Assembly (NCBI RefSeq): GCF_000015245.1
Contig: NC_008700.1
Location: forward strand, 1,060,001 to 1,124,000
Direction: 5' to 3'
From: Shewanella amazonensis SB2B
GTDB lineage: Bacteria; Pseudomonadota; Gammaproteobacteria; Enterobacterales; Shewanellaceae
DNA: 64,000 bases
Position numbers and translations under genes: made by a program. Positions 24,460 through 32,303 of the stretch are shown piece after piece. The notes under the pieces are model-generated. The model had not been told where the DNA came from and searched no databases. It saw only the letters and a program-made list of their open reading frames with translations. Each line of letters begins with the position of its first letter. Position 1 is the first letter of the stretch.

Positions 24460-25530
24460 ATGAGTCAACACCGGGACGCTGCTTTTCTGACAGCCAAATC
24501 CTGGCAGGATTTACCTGCTTCAGTGCCTTTTCGTCTTTGCTGCATCGAACGGATTGATGAAACCCACGATGTGGTGACATTCCGATTTGAAGCCGCAGGG
24601 GAGCCTGTGCGTTTTAGTTATAAGCCGGGACAGTTTATCACCCTGTTGCTGGAGATTGGCGGCGAGCCCCACAGCCGGGCCTATACGCTGTCGTCTTCAC
24701 CGTCCCGGCCCTACAGCATCAGCATCACTGTTAAACGGGTCGAGGGAGGCAAGGTTTCCAATTATCTGATTGATAATTTAAGGCCAGGCCATGCTCTGGA
24801 TGCCATGGGGCCATCTGGCAGTTTTAATCTGGTGGATATTCCTGCTGACAGGTATTTATTTTTAAGCGCGGGATGCGGCATTACGCCGATGTTCAGTATG
24901 AGCCGCTGGCTGACGGATACCCGTGTGGGCGCCGACATCACTTTTGTTCACAGCGCCAGGAGCGTCGATGACCTGATATTTGCTCCCAAGCTTGAGTCCA
25001 TGGCGAACAACCACAGTGGTTTTCGTCTCGGGTACGTAATTGAACAGGGTAATTGCCCTGACTGGCCCTATGCCCCCGTGCTGCCGGGGCGCTTGACGCT
25101 ATCTGGATTGGATTCCCTGGTCAGTGATTGGCGTGAGAGAACCTTGTATGTCTGTGGCCCCGAGGCCTATATGGCTGCAGTAGAGGCTATGGTCAGGGAT
25201 GCAGGATTTGCGATGTCGCGCTTCCACAAGGAAAGCTTTGGCAAGCCGGGAGCGCCCGTCAAAAGTAGCGGACAAGGATTTATGCTGAAGGTGGGAGATA
25301 AGCTGCATCCACTCGGTGAGTCGGGTTTGCTGCTTGAGGGTATTGAGGCGCTTAAGCTACCCATCATTGCCGCCTGTCGCAGCGGTGTGTGTGGTGCCTG
25401 TAAGTGTCAGGTGCTGGAGGGTGATGTTGAGAGGCTGTCAGAGATGACACTGACCGAAGAAGACAAAGCCAATGGTATGGTGCTGGCGTGCTCTGCCCGG
25501 GCGCTTTCGAATATCAGCCTTAAGCTTTAA
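24460..25530 (+). CDS. hcr: NADH oxidoreductase Hcr
   Basis: A 356-residue electron-transfer flavoprotein. A ferredoxin-reductase FAD domain comes first (about 25-125; RAYTLSSSPSR), then an NAD(P) domain (about 130-250; LSAGCGITPMFSM), and a C-terminal [2Fe-2S] ferredoxin domain (Cys motif CRSGVCGACKC, with a fourth Cys in LACSARAL). It reduces Hcp using NADH. It lies 57 bases after hcp; the two almost certainly form one operon. Confidence 0.93.
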   Translation: MSQHRDAAFLTAKSWQDLPASVPFRLCCIERIDETHDVVTFRFEAAGEPVRFSYKPGQFITLLLEIGGEPHSRAYTLSSSPSRPYSISITVKRVEGGKVSNYLIDNLRPGHALDAMGPSGSFNLVDIPADRYLFLSAGCGITPMFSMSRWLTDTRVGADITFVHSARSVDDLIFAPKLESMANNHSGFRLGYVIEQGNCPDWPYAPVLPGRLTLSGLDSLVSDWRERTLYVCGPEAYMAAVEAMVRDAGFAMSRFHKESFGKPGAPVKSSGQGFMLKVGDKLHPLGESGLLLEGIEALKLPIIAACRSGVCGACKCQVLEGDVERLSEMTLTEEDKANGMVLACSARALSNISLKL

Positions 25531-25677
25531 GTCAGTTATGGTGGCTATACTTGGGCTGTTTTTTGGGGCCATGGTTGCGCTTTTGCCGATGGGAAAGTAA
25601 GGTTAAATCAGGGCCGTGATCACAGTTTTGAAATCGGTTCGATTTACCGTTTCTCGTCAGCCTTACCGGAGTGCATT

Positions 25678-26052
25678 ATGGCCCAACTGAGCTTGCCCAA
25701 CGCCACTGCCCAGGACACCAGCCTTATTCATTTGCAATATGGGATGATGAGTGCATTCCCTCTGGTGCTTCCTGTGCTCTTTGCTCTGGCGCTGAATCTG
25801 TCACTGCGCAAGAGCGATAGCTGCAGCATTTGCGACACGCATCTTAAGTGGCAACGCAACTCAATGTTTGGGTTAGTCTTCGCTTCCCTTGCCTGGTATT
25901 GGATACCCACAGGCTGGATGACTTCAGCAGCGCTGGTAGTGGTGCTTGCCTGGTTTGTGCTGCGAATCGTTAAAGGGTGGGTCAGCCTGATTGACGGGGT
26001 GGCTATTCAACCTGTGCAGCATTCTGACGAAGCGATTGATAGCTTGAAGTAA
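25678..26052 (+). CDS. Membrane protein, DUF4870-like
   Basis: A 124-residue protein with about three hydrophobic helices (roughly 25-45, 63-77 and 80-98). It has a short Cys-x2-Cys (CSIC) before HLKWQRNSM and ends with RIVKGWVSLIDGVA. The pattern His-x-x-Trp-Gln followed by RxxKGWxxLxxG resembles small DUF4870-type membrane proteins, for which no function is established. It is alone between hcr and a terminator, 147 bases after hcr. Confidence 0.6.
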   Translation: MAQLSLPNATAQDTSLIHLQYGMMSAFPLVLPVLFALALNLSLRKSDSCSICDTHLKWQRNSMFGLVFASLAWYWIPTGWMTSAALVVVLAWFVLRIVKGWVSLIDGVAIQPVQHSDEAIDSLK

Positions 26053-26076
26053 GGGCATTGCGCTATCCGGTTAATC

Positions 26077-26101
26077 AAAAGGGGGCCTGTTGGCCCCTTT
26101 T
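26077..26101. terminator. Bidirectional terminator between the membrane protein gene and pheA
   Basis: AAAAGGGGGCC-TGTT-GGCCCCTTTT, with an A-run before and T-run after, positioned after the ends of both convergent genes. Confidence 0.8.
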
Positions 26102-26122
26102 GCATTACGACTCTACTATCCT

Positions 26123-28102
26123 TTACACAAAAAACTGCCGCAAAGTTTCACCCAAATAACTGTCAGCCATCGAGGTGTCCAGCGACACCTCAAGCAACAA
26201 TCCATCGGCCCCGAGACGTTTAACCGCTTTAGCCTGACGTGGACAGGCTTCAGGGGTTACTGCATAGCTGGGGTTGACCAGCACCGGCAGATGACTTCTG
26301 GCTTTCAGCTCCACTAAGCCGGCTAAATCCAGGGTGGCAAGTGTGCTGCTCTTAAAGCTGCTGACTCCTGACTCACACAGCATCAGCTGTTGGTTACCTT
26401 CTGCCAGAATGGTATCGGCAGCGGCCAGGAGTTCGTCAATATCGGCCATGGTATTGCGTTCAAGCACCACAGGTAGATGCAGCTTACCAAGGCGTTCCAG
26501 CAGGGGCTGATTGAACATTTGCTTGCCCCTTATCAGGATAAGTTCGACCCGGGAGATGGCATGCTCAAGCTCATCTTCCCTGTTCACTGCCGCAGCGGTG
26601 ATGAGGCCAAACTTTTCAGCGGCCTTGGTGCAGGCATCCAGTGCTTTGGCGGGATCTGGTCGCTCAGACAGATTATCCAGCACAAGGCCAGCAAAACCGG
26701 CCGCCTTTAGCTGCTTAAGGAAGGGTTCGAACCCTTCAAGAGTATCAGGTAACGAAAGCATCGCGAGTGCACCCGAATGACCATTGCCGATGAGCAAGGC
26801 GCCCGCTTGTACTTCGCTGACGGTTTCTTTGTACCCCAGACTATGGCGGGCAGGTACCGAATCGCCATCCCGGGCCTGTGCGGCGGCTGGCTCTGGCGCA
26901 TCGGTACGGAAATGCTCGGGCTCGATTAACAGCTGGGCGTTGGATAGCTGCGTGGGTGCTACTGTTTCACAGGGGTAGCAACCCAGCACCTTAATAAAAC
27001 GGGTAATGCGTTCAAGCTCTTTCAGCGCCAGTTGCATAGGGACACTGGCCAGGTTGGCGTCGATATCGAGATAAAACATTTCCTCCCAGGGCGTACCTGG
27101 GATCGGGCGGCTCTCGAGCTTGCTCATATTAAGGTTGTTGGCCTTGAGCACCAGCAAGGCTTCTACTAGGGCTCCTGGCTTTTGGCCTGTTGCCATAATG
27201 AGGGTGCATTTGGCGGGCAACTGTTCGGGCACTGCCACGGCTTTACGGGCTACTACAATAAAGCGGCTTTGGTTGACCTTTTGATTGGCGAGTCCCTTTT
27301 CGATTGCTTCCAGCTGGTACAGGCCCCCCCCTTCGGCGCTGCCGATGGCGGCGACATCCTTGCTGTCAGCAGCCTGCACCTTTTCCATGGCTTCGGCGCT
27401 GGAGGCGCAGTATTCGAGTCTAAGACCGGGGTGGCGTGCCAGATAGCGGCTGCATTGGCTGATTGGCTGCGGATGGGCATACAGGGTCTTGATATCCGAT
27501 GCCTTGGTACCGGGCTTCGCAAGCAGGCAATGACCCACCTCGATGGTGGTTTCACCCACAATGGCCAGGCTGGTGTGCTGAAGCACATCATAGACTTCGT
27601 TAATGGAGCCAGAGGAAGTGTTTTCAATTGGTAGGAAACCGTAATCGGCATGTCCGGATTCCACTGCATGAACTATTTCATCGAAGCTTTGACAGCCCAG
27701 ATCCACCATGTCTACCTGGCGGCGTTGACAGTATCGATTGGCGGCGAGGTATGAGTAGGAGCCTCTGGCACCCAGATAAGCAATGCAATACTGTTGTTTT
27801 TGGGTTTCCGGGTTGGCCCGGCCATGGAGATAGGCCTGCTGGTTGAGTACTGAGTCTTCGATAATGCTTTGATATAGCTGCATAACAAAGTGCGGATCCA
27901 GCCCCTGCTCGCGGCCTTTTTGTACCAGTCTCGACAACAGCTCGCGCTCGCGCTGAGTATCGCGCACGGGGCGCACATCCACTTCTTTACTGCGAGCGAC
28001 TTCGAGGCTGAGCTCCCGACGCCGTGCCAGCAATTGCAGCACTGTGTTGTCGATGTCGGTGATCTGCTCCCGGGTTTCACTCAGGGGCTGTGGTTTCTCC
28101 AT
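26123..28102 (-). CDS. pheA: Chorismate mutase / prephenate dehydratase PheA with an extra DAHP-synthase-like domain
   Basis: A 659-residue protein, versus about 386 for E. coli PheA. Domains in order: chorismate mutase (1-90; ETREQITDIDNTVLQLLARR), prephenate dehydratase (about 104-285; YLGARGSYSYLAA, with NQSRF near 280), and the phenylalanine-binding ACT domain (about 300-375; GALVEALLVL, ESRPIPGTPWEEMFYLDI). After a linker comes a ~230-residue C-terminal domain that aligns by eye with type I-beta DAHP synthase. That last domain has lost catalytic features (NPSY for DPSH, CESG for CERG, LER for LKR). ATG 28102 has AGAGGT before it and fits the family start. A Phe leader peptide and attenuator precede it. 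Confidence 0.93.
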   Translation of the reverse strand: MEKPQPLSETREQITDIDNTVLQLLARRRELSLEVARSKEVDVRPVRDTQRERELLSRLVQKGREQGLDPHFVMQLYQSIIEDSVLNQQAYLHGRANPETQKQQYCIAYLGARGSYSYLAANRYCQRRQVDMVDLGCQSFDEIVHAVESGHADYGFLPIENTSSGSINEVYDVLQHTSLAIVGETTIEVGHCLLAKPGTKASDIKTLYAHPQPISQCSRYLARHPGLRLEYCASSAEAMEKVQAADSKDVAAIGSAEGGGLYQLEAIEKGLANQKVNQSRFIVVARKAVAVPEQLPAKCTLIMATGQKPGALVEALLVLKANNLNMSKLESRPIPGTPWEEMFYLDIDANLASVPMQLALKELERITRFIKVLGCYPCETVAPTQLSNAQLLIEPEHFRTDAPEPAAAQARDGDSVPARHSLGYKETVSEVQAGALLIGNGHSGALAMLSLPDTLEGFEPFLKQLKAAGFAGLVLDNLSERPDPAKALDACTKAAEKFGLITAAAVNREDELEHAISRVELILIRGKQMFNQPLLERLGKLHLPVVLERNTMADIDELLAAADTILAEGNQQLMLCESGVSSFKSSTLATLDLAGLVELKARSHLPVLVNPSYAVTPEACPRQAKAVKRLGADGLLLEVSLDTSMADSYLGETLRQFFV

Positions 28103-28140
28103 GCTGACCTCTGTTGGTATTAACTGCATCGCCTAAGAAC

Positions 28141-28169
28141 AAAAAAGCCTCCCGGTGGTGGGAGGCTTT
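28141..28169 (-). terminator. Attenuator terminator of pheA
   Basis: On the minus strand GCCTCCC-ACCACC-GGGAGGC is followed by a T-run, 38 bases before the pheA start. The upstream stretch GAGGAGGC (just after the leader stop) can pair with GCCTCC of this stem and form the alternative antiterminator. Confidence 0.85.
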
Positions 28170-28208
28170 GAATTTTCACTTTCGTTTTTACACAGAAAAT
28201 CCGCCTCC

Positions 28209-28262
28209 TCAGGGGAAGTGAATAAAAAAGAAAGTAAAAACTGCATTCACGGTAAATTTCAT
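28209..28262 (-). CDS. pheL: Phenylalanine leader peptide PheL
   Basis: A 17-residue ORF read by hand on the minus strand: MKFTVNAVFTFFFIHFP. Six of 17 residues are Phe, four of them in the run F-T-F-F-F, like E. coli PheL. Stalling at Phe codons when charged tRNA-Phe is scarce would favour the antiterminator and allow pheA transcription. It is preceded by a promoter and followed by a terminator. Confidence 0.88.
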   Translation of the reverse strand: MKFTVNAVFTFFFIHFP

Positions 28263-28269
28263 GGCATTA

Positions 28270-28298
28270 AAACTAAAGACTGCGCCCTTGAGTGTCAA
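28270..28298 (-). promoter_or_regulatory. Promoter of pheL-pheA
   Basis: On the minus strand a perfect TTGACA (28293-28298), a 17-base spacer and TAGTTT (28270-28275) precede the leader peptide by a few bases. Confidence 0.7.
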
Positions 28299-28324
28299 TC
28301 AAAAAATCTGCATATGTTGTACAA

Positions 28325-28351
28325 AATAAAGCGCACCCGGAGGTGCGCTTT
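28325..28351 (-). terminator. Terminator of raiA
   Basis: On the minus strand GCGCACC-TCCG-GGTGCGC is followed by TTTATTTT. It lies between the raiA stop and the pheA promoter. Confidence 0.8.
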
Positions 28352-28370
28352 GTCGTGTTATTGAACGGGG

Positions 28371-28727
28371 TCAAGCTGCGTATTCCTCCTCATAGTCGTC
28401 TTCGAAGTCAACTTCCTCGGCGGCTACCGCTTGGGTATCGGCACGTTTGGCTTCGGGTTTGTGGGTCAGGCGATTGAGCTGTTTCTCCAGCTTTTGTCCC
28501 ATGGCCGTAATGGCTGCATACAGGTTTTCACTTTTCGCCTGGGCAAATAAATCTCCTTGTGGTACCCCAACAGAGGCTTCGATTTTAAAGAGGGTTTTCT
28601 CCTGGCTGATAATGATATGTGGATTGATCAGCGGAACATCGTGACGAGCGAGCTTTTCAAAGCGGCTTTCAACGCGTTCACGGATAGGAGTAGTTACTTC
28701 GAACTGTTTGCTGGTGATTTTCAACAT
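28371..28727 (-). CDS. raiA: Ribosome-associated inhibitor RaiA (YfiA/HPF family)
   Basis: A 118-residue protein with the short HPF/RaiA fold (opening LKITSKQFEVTTPIRERVESRFEKL) and an acidic C-terminal tail (EEVDFEDDYEEEY), as in E. coli YfiA (113). It binds in the 30S decoding region during stationary phase or cold shock and inactivates 70S ribosomes. It lies next to pheL-pheA as in E. coli, which supports RaiA rather than HPF. Confidence 0.9.
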   Translation of the reverse strand: MLKITSKQFEVTTPIRERVESRFEKLARHDVPLINPHIIISQEKTLFKIEASVGVPQGDLFAQAKSENLYAAITAMGQKLEKQLNRLTHKPEAKRADTQAVAAEEVDFEDDYEEEYAA

Positions 28728-28883
28728 ATTGTCGAGCCTCTTTTTTGTTTCCGTGACTCCAGACTACCAAGCTGAATTCTGAAAGTCGTGAGTAAAATCA
28801 CGTTTTATCAAGGCGGAAATATCGTTCGCTTCTTATTTGAACGCTTGAACCAAAAAGCCCAAAAAAGCCCCGGATTTGCTTGA

Positions 28884-28905
28884 ATGCGCCCCAAAAGAGG
28901 CGCAT
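28884..28905. repeat. Hairpin upstream of the cytochrome b gene
   Basis: ATGCGCC, 8 bases, GGCGCAT: a 7-base-pair stem, extended with mismatches by GAA/TTC. No T-run is attached. The remainder of the 290-base gap between raiA and the cytochrome gene shows nothing further that I can support. Confidence 0.4.
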
Positions 28906-29017
28906 ATTCGAATGGATAACTCATCCCTGCTTACACTCATTTCCTTCTCTTTTCCCCTCAATTTGATTACCATCCCCATACTTTTTAAGGCTATTTCCTG
29001 TGTATGCGGAGGATGTA

Positions 29018-29686
29018 ATGACGCACGCCAAGGTGTGGGATTTGCCCATCAGGCTGTTTCATTGGTTGATGGTGACCTTGCTCGGATTGCTCTGGTGGAG
29101 CGCCGAAACAGGCGAGATGCAATGGCATCAGGTGTTCGCCTATAGCCTGATGGCACTGCTGCTGTTCAGAGTGTTTTGGGGCTTTGTTGGCAGTGATACC
29201 GCCCGCTTTGCGCACTTTCTGCATCATCCGCTGACCGTAGTGGAATACGCCAAAAAGACAGTCAGCAAAGGCGTGAAAGGCCACCATGGTCATAATCCTC
29301 TCGGCGGCTACATGGTATTGGCGCTGCTCTTGTGTCTTGCTCTTCAGCTGATATCAGGCCTGTTTGCCACTGATGAAGTCTTTACCGAAGGGCCCCTGGT
29401 GAGCATGGTGAGCAGTGACACAGCCTCCTGGATGACCTGGCTGCACAAGCGCAATTTCGATTTGTTGTTAATCCTTGCCGCGGTACATGTATTGGCGGTG
29501 GTGTGGCATCTACTCAAAGGCGACAAACTACTGGGAGCCATGGTGACGGGCCGCAGGCACCGTGATGACATTGAAGTAAAATTAGATATCCGCTTTGCAC
29601 CGCTGTGGAAAGCCGCAATTTTGTTGGTGCTCGTTGCCTTACCTATTGGCTATTTATTGCTGTGGCCAGCCATTCAGGCACTGTAA
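29018..29686 (+). CDS. Cytochrome b561-family membrane protein
   Basis: A 222-residue protein with about four to five hydrophobic helices and the cytochrome b/b561 pattern. His lies in helix 1 (RLFHWLMVTLLG), in HQVFAYSLMALLLFRVFWGF, and in HKRNFDLLLILAAVHVLAVVWH (haem ligands). Such proteins move electrons from quinols or to small c-type cytochromes. ATG 29018 follows GGAGG by 5 bases. It converges on a cytochrome c' gene, its likely redox partner, though this pairing is an inference. Confidence 0.85.
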   Translation: MTHAKVWDLPIRLFHWLMVTLLGLLWWSAETGEMQWHQVFAYSLMALLLFRVFWGFVGSDTARFAHFLHHPLTVVEYAKKTVSKGVKGHHGHNPLGGYMVLALLLCLALQLISGLFATDEVFTEGPLVSMVSSDTASWMTWLHKRNFDLLLILAAVHVLAVVWHLLKGDKLLGAMVTGRRHRDDIEVKLDIRFAPLWKAAILLVLVALPIGYLLLWPAIQAL

Positions 29687-29705
29687 CGGGTGATACTGAA
29701 ATAAT

Positions 29706-29733
29706 AAAAAAGCCTGCAGATGCAGGCTTTTTT
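29706..29733. terminator. Bidirectional terminator between the two cytochrome genes
   Basis: AAAAAAGCCTGCA-GA-TGCAGGCTTTTTT, symmetric A- and T-runs. Confidence 0.85.
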
Positions 29734-29749
29734 ATCAGACAACAGAAGC

Positions 29750-30193
29750 TTAGTCTTTTTTGTAGTTGTCGTGGCAGCCTTTACAGCTCTTGCCGGTATT
29801 CATAAATGCCGACTTGATGGCATCTTTGTCGGTGCCTTTGGCAGCCACGGCCAATTTGGCGGCATTTTCCTGGAACTCACTCATACGGCTGTCAAAGTCC
29901 GCCTGGTTTTCCCAGATTTTGCCCAGGGCGTCGGTGTTGCCTTTGTCAGAGCCGGCGATAAAACCTTCTGCAGGCAACTTGGAGAGGGCCGCTACGTTTT
30001 CGGCGCGCTTGGCAAACACGTCGGCATTGAATTCCTTCTTACCTTTGAGCATGGCGCTCATGTCACCAAACTGATAAGCAATCAAACCGAAGGCTGACTG
30101 GCGATAGTGAATGGCGTCATCGGCAGATTCAAAGTTGTTGGCGCTGGCACCAAAAGCCAGCAGGGCGCTCAGGCAAAGCAATGTCTTTTTCAT
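29750..30193 (-). CDS. Cytochrome c'
   Basis: A 147-residue periplasmic protein with a signal peptide (KKTLLCLSALLAFGASA) and one haem site CKGCH at residues 137-141 near the C-terminus. This position is characteristic of class II (four-helix bundle) cytochrome c'. These proteins bind NO and are thought to protect against nitrosative stress. The ATG at 30193 is chosen for the signal peptide; the frame is open 22 codons further upstream. Confidence 0.92.
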   Translation of the reverse strand: MKKTLLCLSALLAFGASANNFESADDAIHYRQSAFGLIAYQFGDMSAMLKGKKEFNADVFAKRAENVAALSKLPAEGFIAGSDKGNTDALGKIWENQADFDSRMSEFQENAAKLAVAAKGTDKDAIKSAFMNTGKSCKGCHDNYKKD

Positions 30194-30313
30194 TGTTATT
30201 CTTCCTTGTGGAGTGAATGGGTAAGACGCAAAGACAGTCATTGTAACCGGAAGTCGCACAAACTAAATGACGCATTTTGTTAAATTTTGTTTGGCAAACC
30301 TTCTTATGGACGT

Positions 30314-30342
30314 TTGTAGAGCCGACAGGGGCTTGCTACACT
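30314..30342 (+). promoter_or_regulatory. Predicted promoter of trpR
   Basis: TTGTAG (30314-30319), 17 bases, TACACT (30337-30342), 37 bases before the start codon. No obvious TrpR operator (CTAGTTAACTAG type) overlaps it. Confidence 0.45.
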
Positions 30343-30378
30343 GCCGCACATCAATAGATCCCCGGCCGAGAGGATATT

Positions 30379-30675
30379 ATGCGGGCATCCTGGAATTTGG
30401 TTCTGGATAAAATACTGACTCATCCCGAACGGGATGAGCTGATTACCCTGTTTCAGTTACTGCTTACAGAAGAAGAGCGCAGCGCCATCGCCGGGCGTTT
30501 GAAGGTATTCCAATTGCTGCTCGCTGGTGAATTGAGCCAGCGCCAAATAGCGGCTGAATATCAAATCAGCATTGCAACCATCACCCGTTGCTCTAATTAC
30601 CTCAAGCACATGAATGAGGCTGAGCGTGCTGTGATAGCCAAATTGATAGTAACGGACCCCGCCGATATCCGCTGA
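30379..30675 (+). CDS. trpR: Trp operon repressor TrpR
   Basis: A 98-residue all-helical repressor (E. coli 108). The reader-head helix-turn-helix is visible in ELSQRQIAAEYQISIATITRCSN, and EEERSAIAGRLKVFQLLLAGE is typical of the family. With bound tryptophan it represses trp biosynthetic genes. It ends one base before the convergent membrane-protein gene, with no terminator between them. Confidence 0.9.
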   Translation: MRASWNLVLDKILTHPERDELITLFQLLLTEEERSAIAGRLKVFQLLLAGELSQRQIAAEYQISIATITRCSNYLKHMNEAERAVIAKLIVTDPADIR

Positions 30676-31053
30676 TTAGAACCGGCCCTGAGAGGGTAAC
30701 TGGTGATCTCGATAGCTCGACCGGCTTGCGAGCACATAGAGCCCGTATGCCAGCAGCATTAACGCAGGAAAGATAAGCCAGGCACTGCCGGGTTGAGCGA
30801 GCAGGACAAAGCTGAGCGCCAGGCAAGCAAATGGCAACAGCTCATAGAGTCCCTTGGGCAAGCCACCTTTTTTTCGTTTGCGCGCCGGATCGGTGCGGCG
30901 ATTGTCAGAGCGAAGGATATAGACCCGAGCCCCCACAAAAAACAGCAGTAGTCCTGCAGCCAGGGCGAGGGTGTTTTGTTGCCAAAGCAGGGTTGCAGTT
31001 GCACACAACATGCACAGGTAGGGGAGACTTTCGTAGAGTGGCTTTTTGAGCAT
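30676..31053 (-). CDS. Small membrane protein of unknown function with an internal repeat
   Basis: A 125-residue protein that I do not recognise. It has four hydrophobic helices arranged as two similar halves. The first half opens LYESLPYLCMLC and ends with VYILRSDNRR; the second opens LYELLPFACLAL and ends with LYVLASRSSYRD. They are separated by a basic loop (ARKRKKGG), which suggests a duplicated two-helix unit. Its stop abuts that of trpR. Confidence 0.65.
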   Translation of the reverse strand: MLKKPLYESLPYLCMLCATATLLWQQNTLALAAGLLLFFVGARVYILRSDNRRTDPARKRKKGGLPKGLYELLPFACLALSFVLLAQPGSAWLIFPALMLLAYGLYVLASRSSYRDHQLPSQGRF

Positions 31054-31106
31054 ATAAAGGTCCTTTTTTAATATCGGCAGTCCGTGCCGGGCTTTATATT
31101 AGGCCA

Positions 31107-31141
31107 AAAGAAAACGCCGATTCAAAAGAGATCGGCGTTTT
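31107..31141 (-). terminator. Terminator of slyD
   Basis: AACGCCGAT, 9 bases, ATCGGCGTT stem with A- and T-runs on both sides, placed after the slyD stop on the minus strand. Confidence 0.75.
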
Positions 31142-31170
31142 GCATAAATTTAATAAGAAAGCGTTACAGC

Positions 31171-31782
31171 TTAGCCGCGACAGCCACAGCCGCCGTTACC
31201 ATCACAGCCGGGTTTGGCTTCTTTCTCTGAGTCATGCTCGCAGTGACCATGGTCATGATCATGGCCGCCACAGCATCCACCTTCGTCATGATGGTGATGA
31301 TGACCACCACAGCCACCGTGGGCATGGATATGACCATGGGCAACTTCTTCATCGGTCGCCAAACGTACATCTTTTACTTCAACAAAGAAGGTCAGTGACT
31401 GGCCAGCAAGTGGGTGGTTACCGTCAACTACAACGGTATTTTCAAGCACTTCAGTAACTTGCACAGGGCGCTGGCCCATTTCAGTTTCTGCAATGAAGCG
31501 CATACCGGGCACTATGTCCTGAATATCGCCAAAGGCTTCCAGTGGCACTTCCTGACGCAGGCCATCGTGGTAAGGGCCATAGGCTTGTTCACAGTCTACT
31601 GTGACTTCGAGGGTATCACCGGCCAGTTTACCTTCCAGGGCATTTTCAAGACCCGGTATCAGGTTCTCTGCACCGTGCAGGTACACCATGGGATCGGCCT
31701 CGAAGGAACTTTCAATCAGCTGGCCCTGGCTGTCGCTCAGGCGATAGTGGATGGTTACCGCACTGTTCTTGGTGATTTTCAT
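31171..31782 (-). CDS. slyD: FKBP-type peptidyl-prolyl isomerase SlyD
   Basis: A 203-residue protein. The FKBP domain with the inserted chaperone flap occupies about residues 1-150 (opening KITKNSAVTIHYRLSD). A His/Cys-rich metal-binding tail follows (about 150-203, with a run of five His and several CGG units). SlyD folds proline-limited proteins and delivers nickel for hydrogenase maturation. ATG 31782 fits the family; the frame is open 10 codons further. It is transcribed away from the thr operon. Confidence 0.93.
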   Translation of the reverse strand: MKITKNSAVTIHYRLSDSQGQLIESSFEADPMVYLHGAENLIPGLENALEGKLAGDTLEVTVDCEQAYGPYHDGLRQEVPLEAFGDIQDIVPGMRFIAETEMGQRPVQVTEVLENTVVVDGNHPLAGQSLTFFVEVKDVRLATDEEVAHGHIHAHGGCGGHHHHHDEGGCCGGHDHDHGHCEHDSEKEAKPGCDGNGGCGCRG

Positions 31783-32202
31783 ACTGCCTCCATATTCGCA
31801 ATGTGCGCGCATAATACTCTGCTTTTTATGCTCAGGCGATGATTTACATCAGTGATTGTTAACTTAGGCCACTTTTTTCTGGCTGGTCTGGATAACGTTA
31901 ATCACCCGCTTAGGTGTACGTTTCGACCGAGCGAGACTCAATCAGCAAGGAATTGAAGTTAAGTATTTTTAAATCAGATAATTAGGTAATGCTTGACAAG
32001 CTTGGGTTACCTTTACGTTAAGTGGTGAAAATTAGGTGTCCAACGGATTTTCATTGGGGTATTTTCATTAACTGACATCATTGATTGCAGTATCTGAAAT
32101 ATTGTTGCCAATCTGTAAAAAATACTTGATTTCGGGGGTTGACAAGGATTGCCAAAAAAAGCAATTCTGTGGGCTCAGTTAAATCAGGAAGTGGATTTTT
32201 CC
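31783..32202. other. 420-base intergenic region between slyD and the thr leader
   Basis: No gene was found. At 31984-32012 there is an imperfect 29-base dyad (AGGTAA...TTACCT enclosing GCTTG-A-CAAGC) overlapping a TTGACA at 31992-31997. A second TTGACA at 32139-32144 is a plausible -35 of the thr operon. The rest is AT-rich with no feature I can support. Confidence 0.5.
32139..32166 (+). promoter_or_regulatory. Predicted promoter of thrLABC
   Basis: A perfect TTGACA at 32139-32144. The -10 is poor (GCAATT or CAATTC about 16-17 bases downstream). It lies 59 bases before the leader peptide, which fits an attenuated operon. Confidence 0.4.
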
Positions 32203-32274
32203 ATGTATAAGTCAGGCGCAGTAGTAACCACTATTATTACTACCACCACCATTACCGGAGTGGGGGCGGGCTGA
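32203..32274 (+). CDS. thrL: Threonine operon leader peptide ThrL
   Basis: A 23-residue ORF read by hand. It opens MYKSGAVV and continues TTIITTTTITGVGAG: seven Thr and three Ile in a short run, like E. coli ThrL, including the -GxGAG end. It senses charged tRNA-Thr and tRNA-Ile. Its stop sits just before the attenuator, and GGGGCGGG within it can pair with the 5' arm of the terminator. Confidence 0.9.
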   Translation: MYKSGAVVTTIITTTTITGVGAG

Positions 32275-32303
32275 TTTTACCCTGAAAAGAATGAACATTA
32301 AGG

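Noticed and set aside
31140..31457. Plus-strand His/Arg-rich open frame opposite slyD
   Set aside because: The His-rich look comes from the reverse of the SlyD metal-binding tail codons; not a separate gene.
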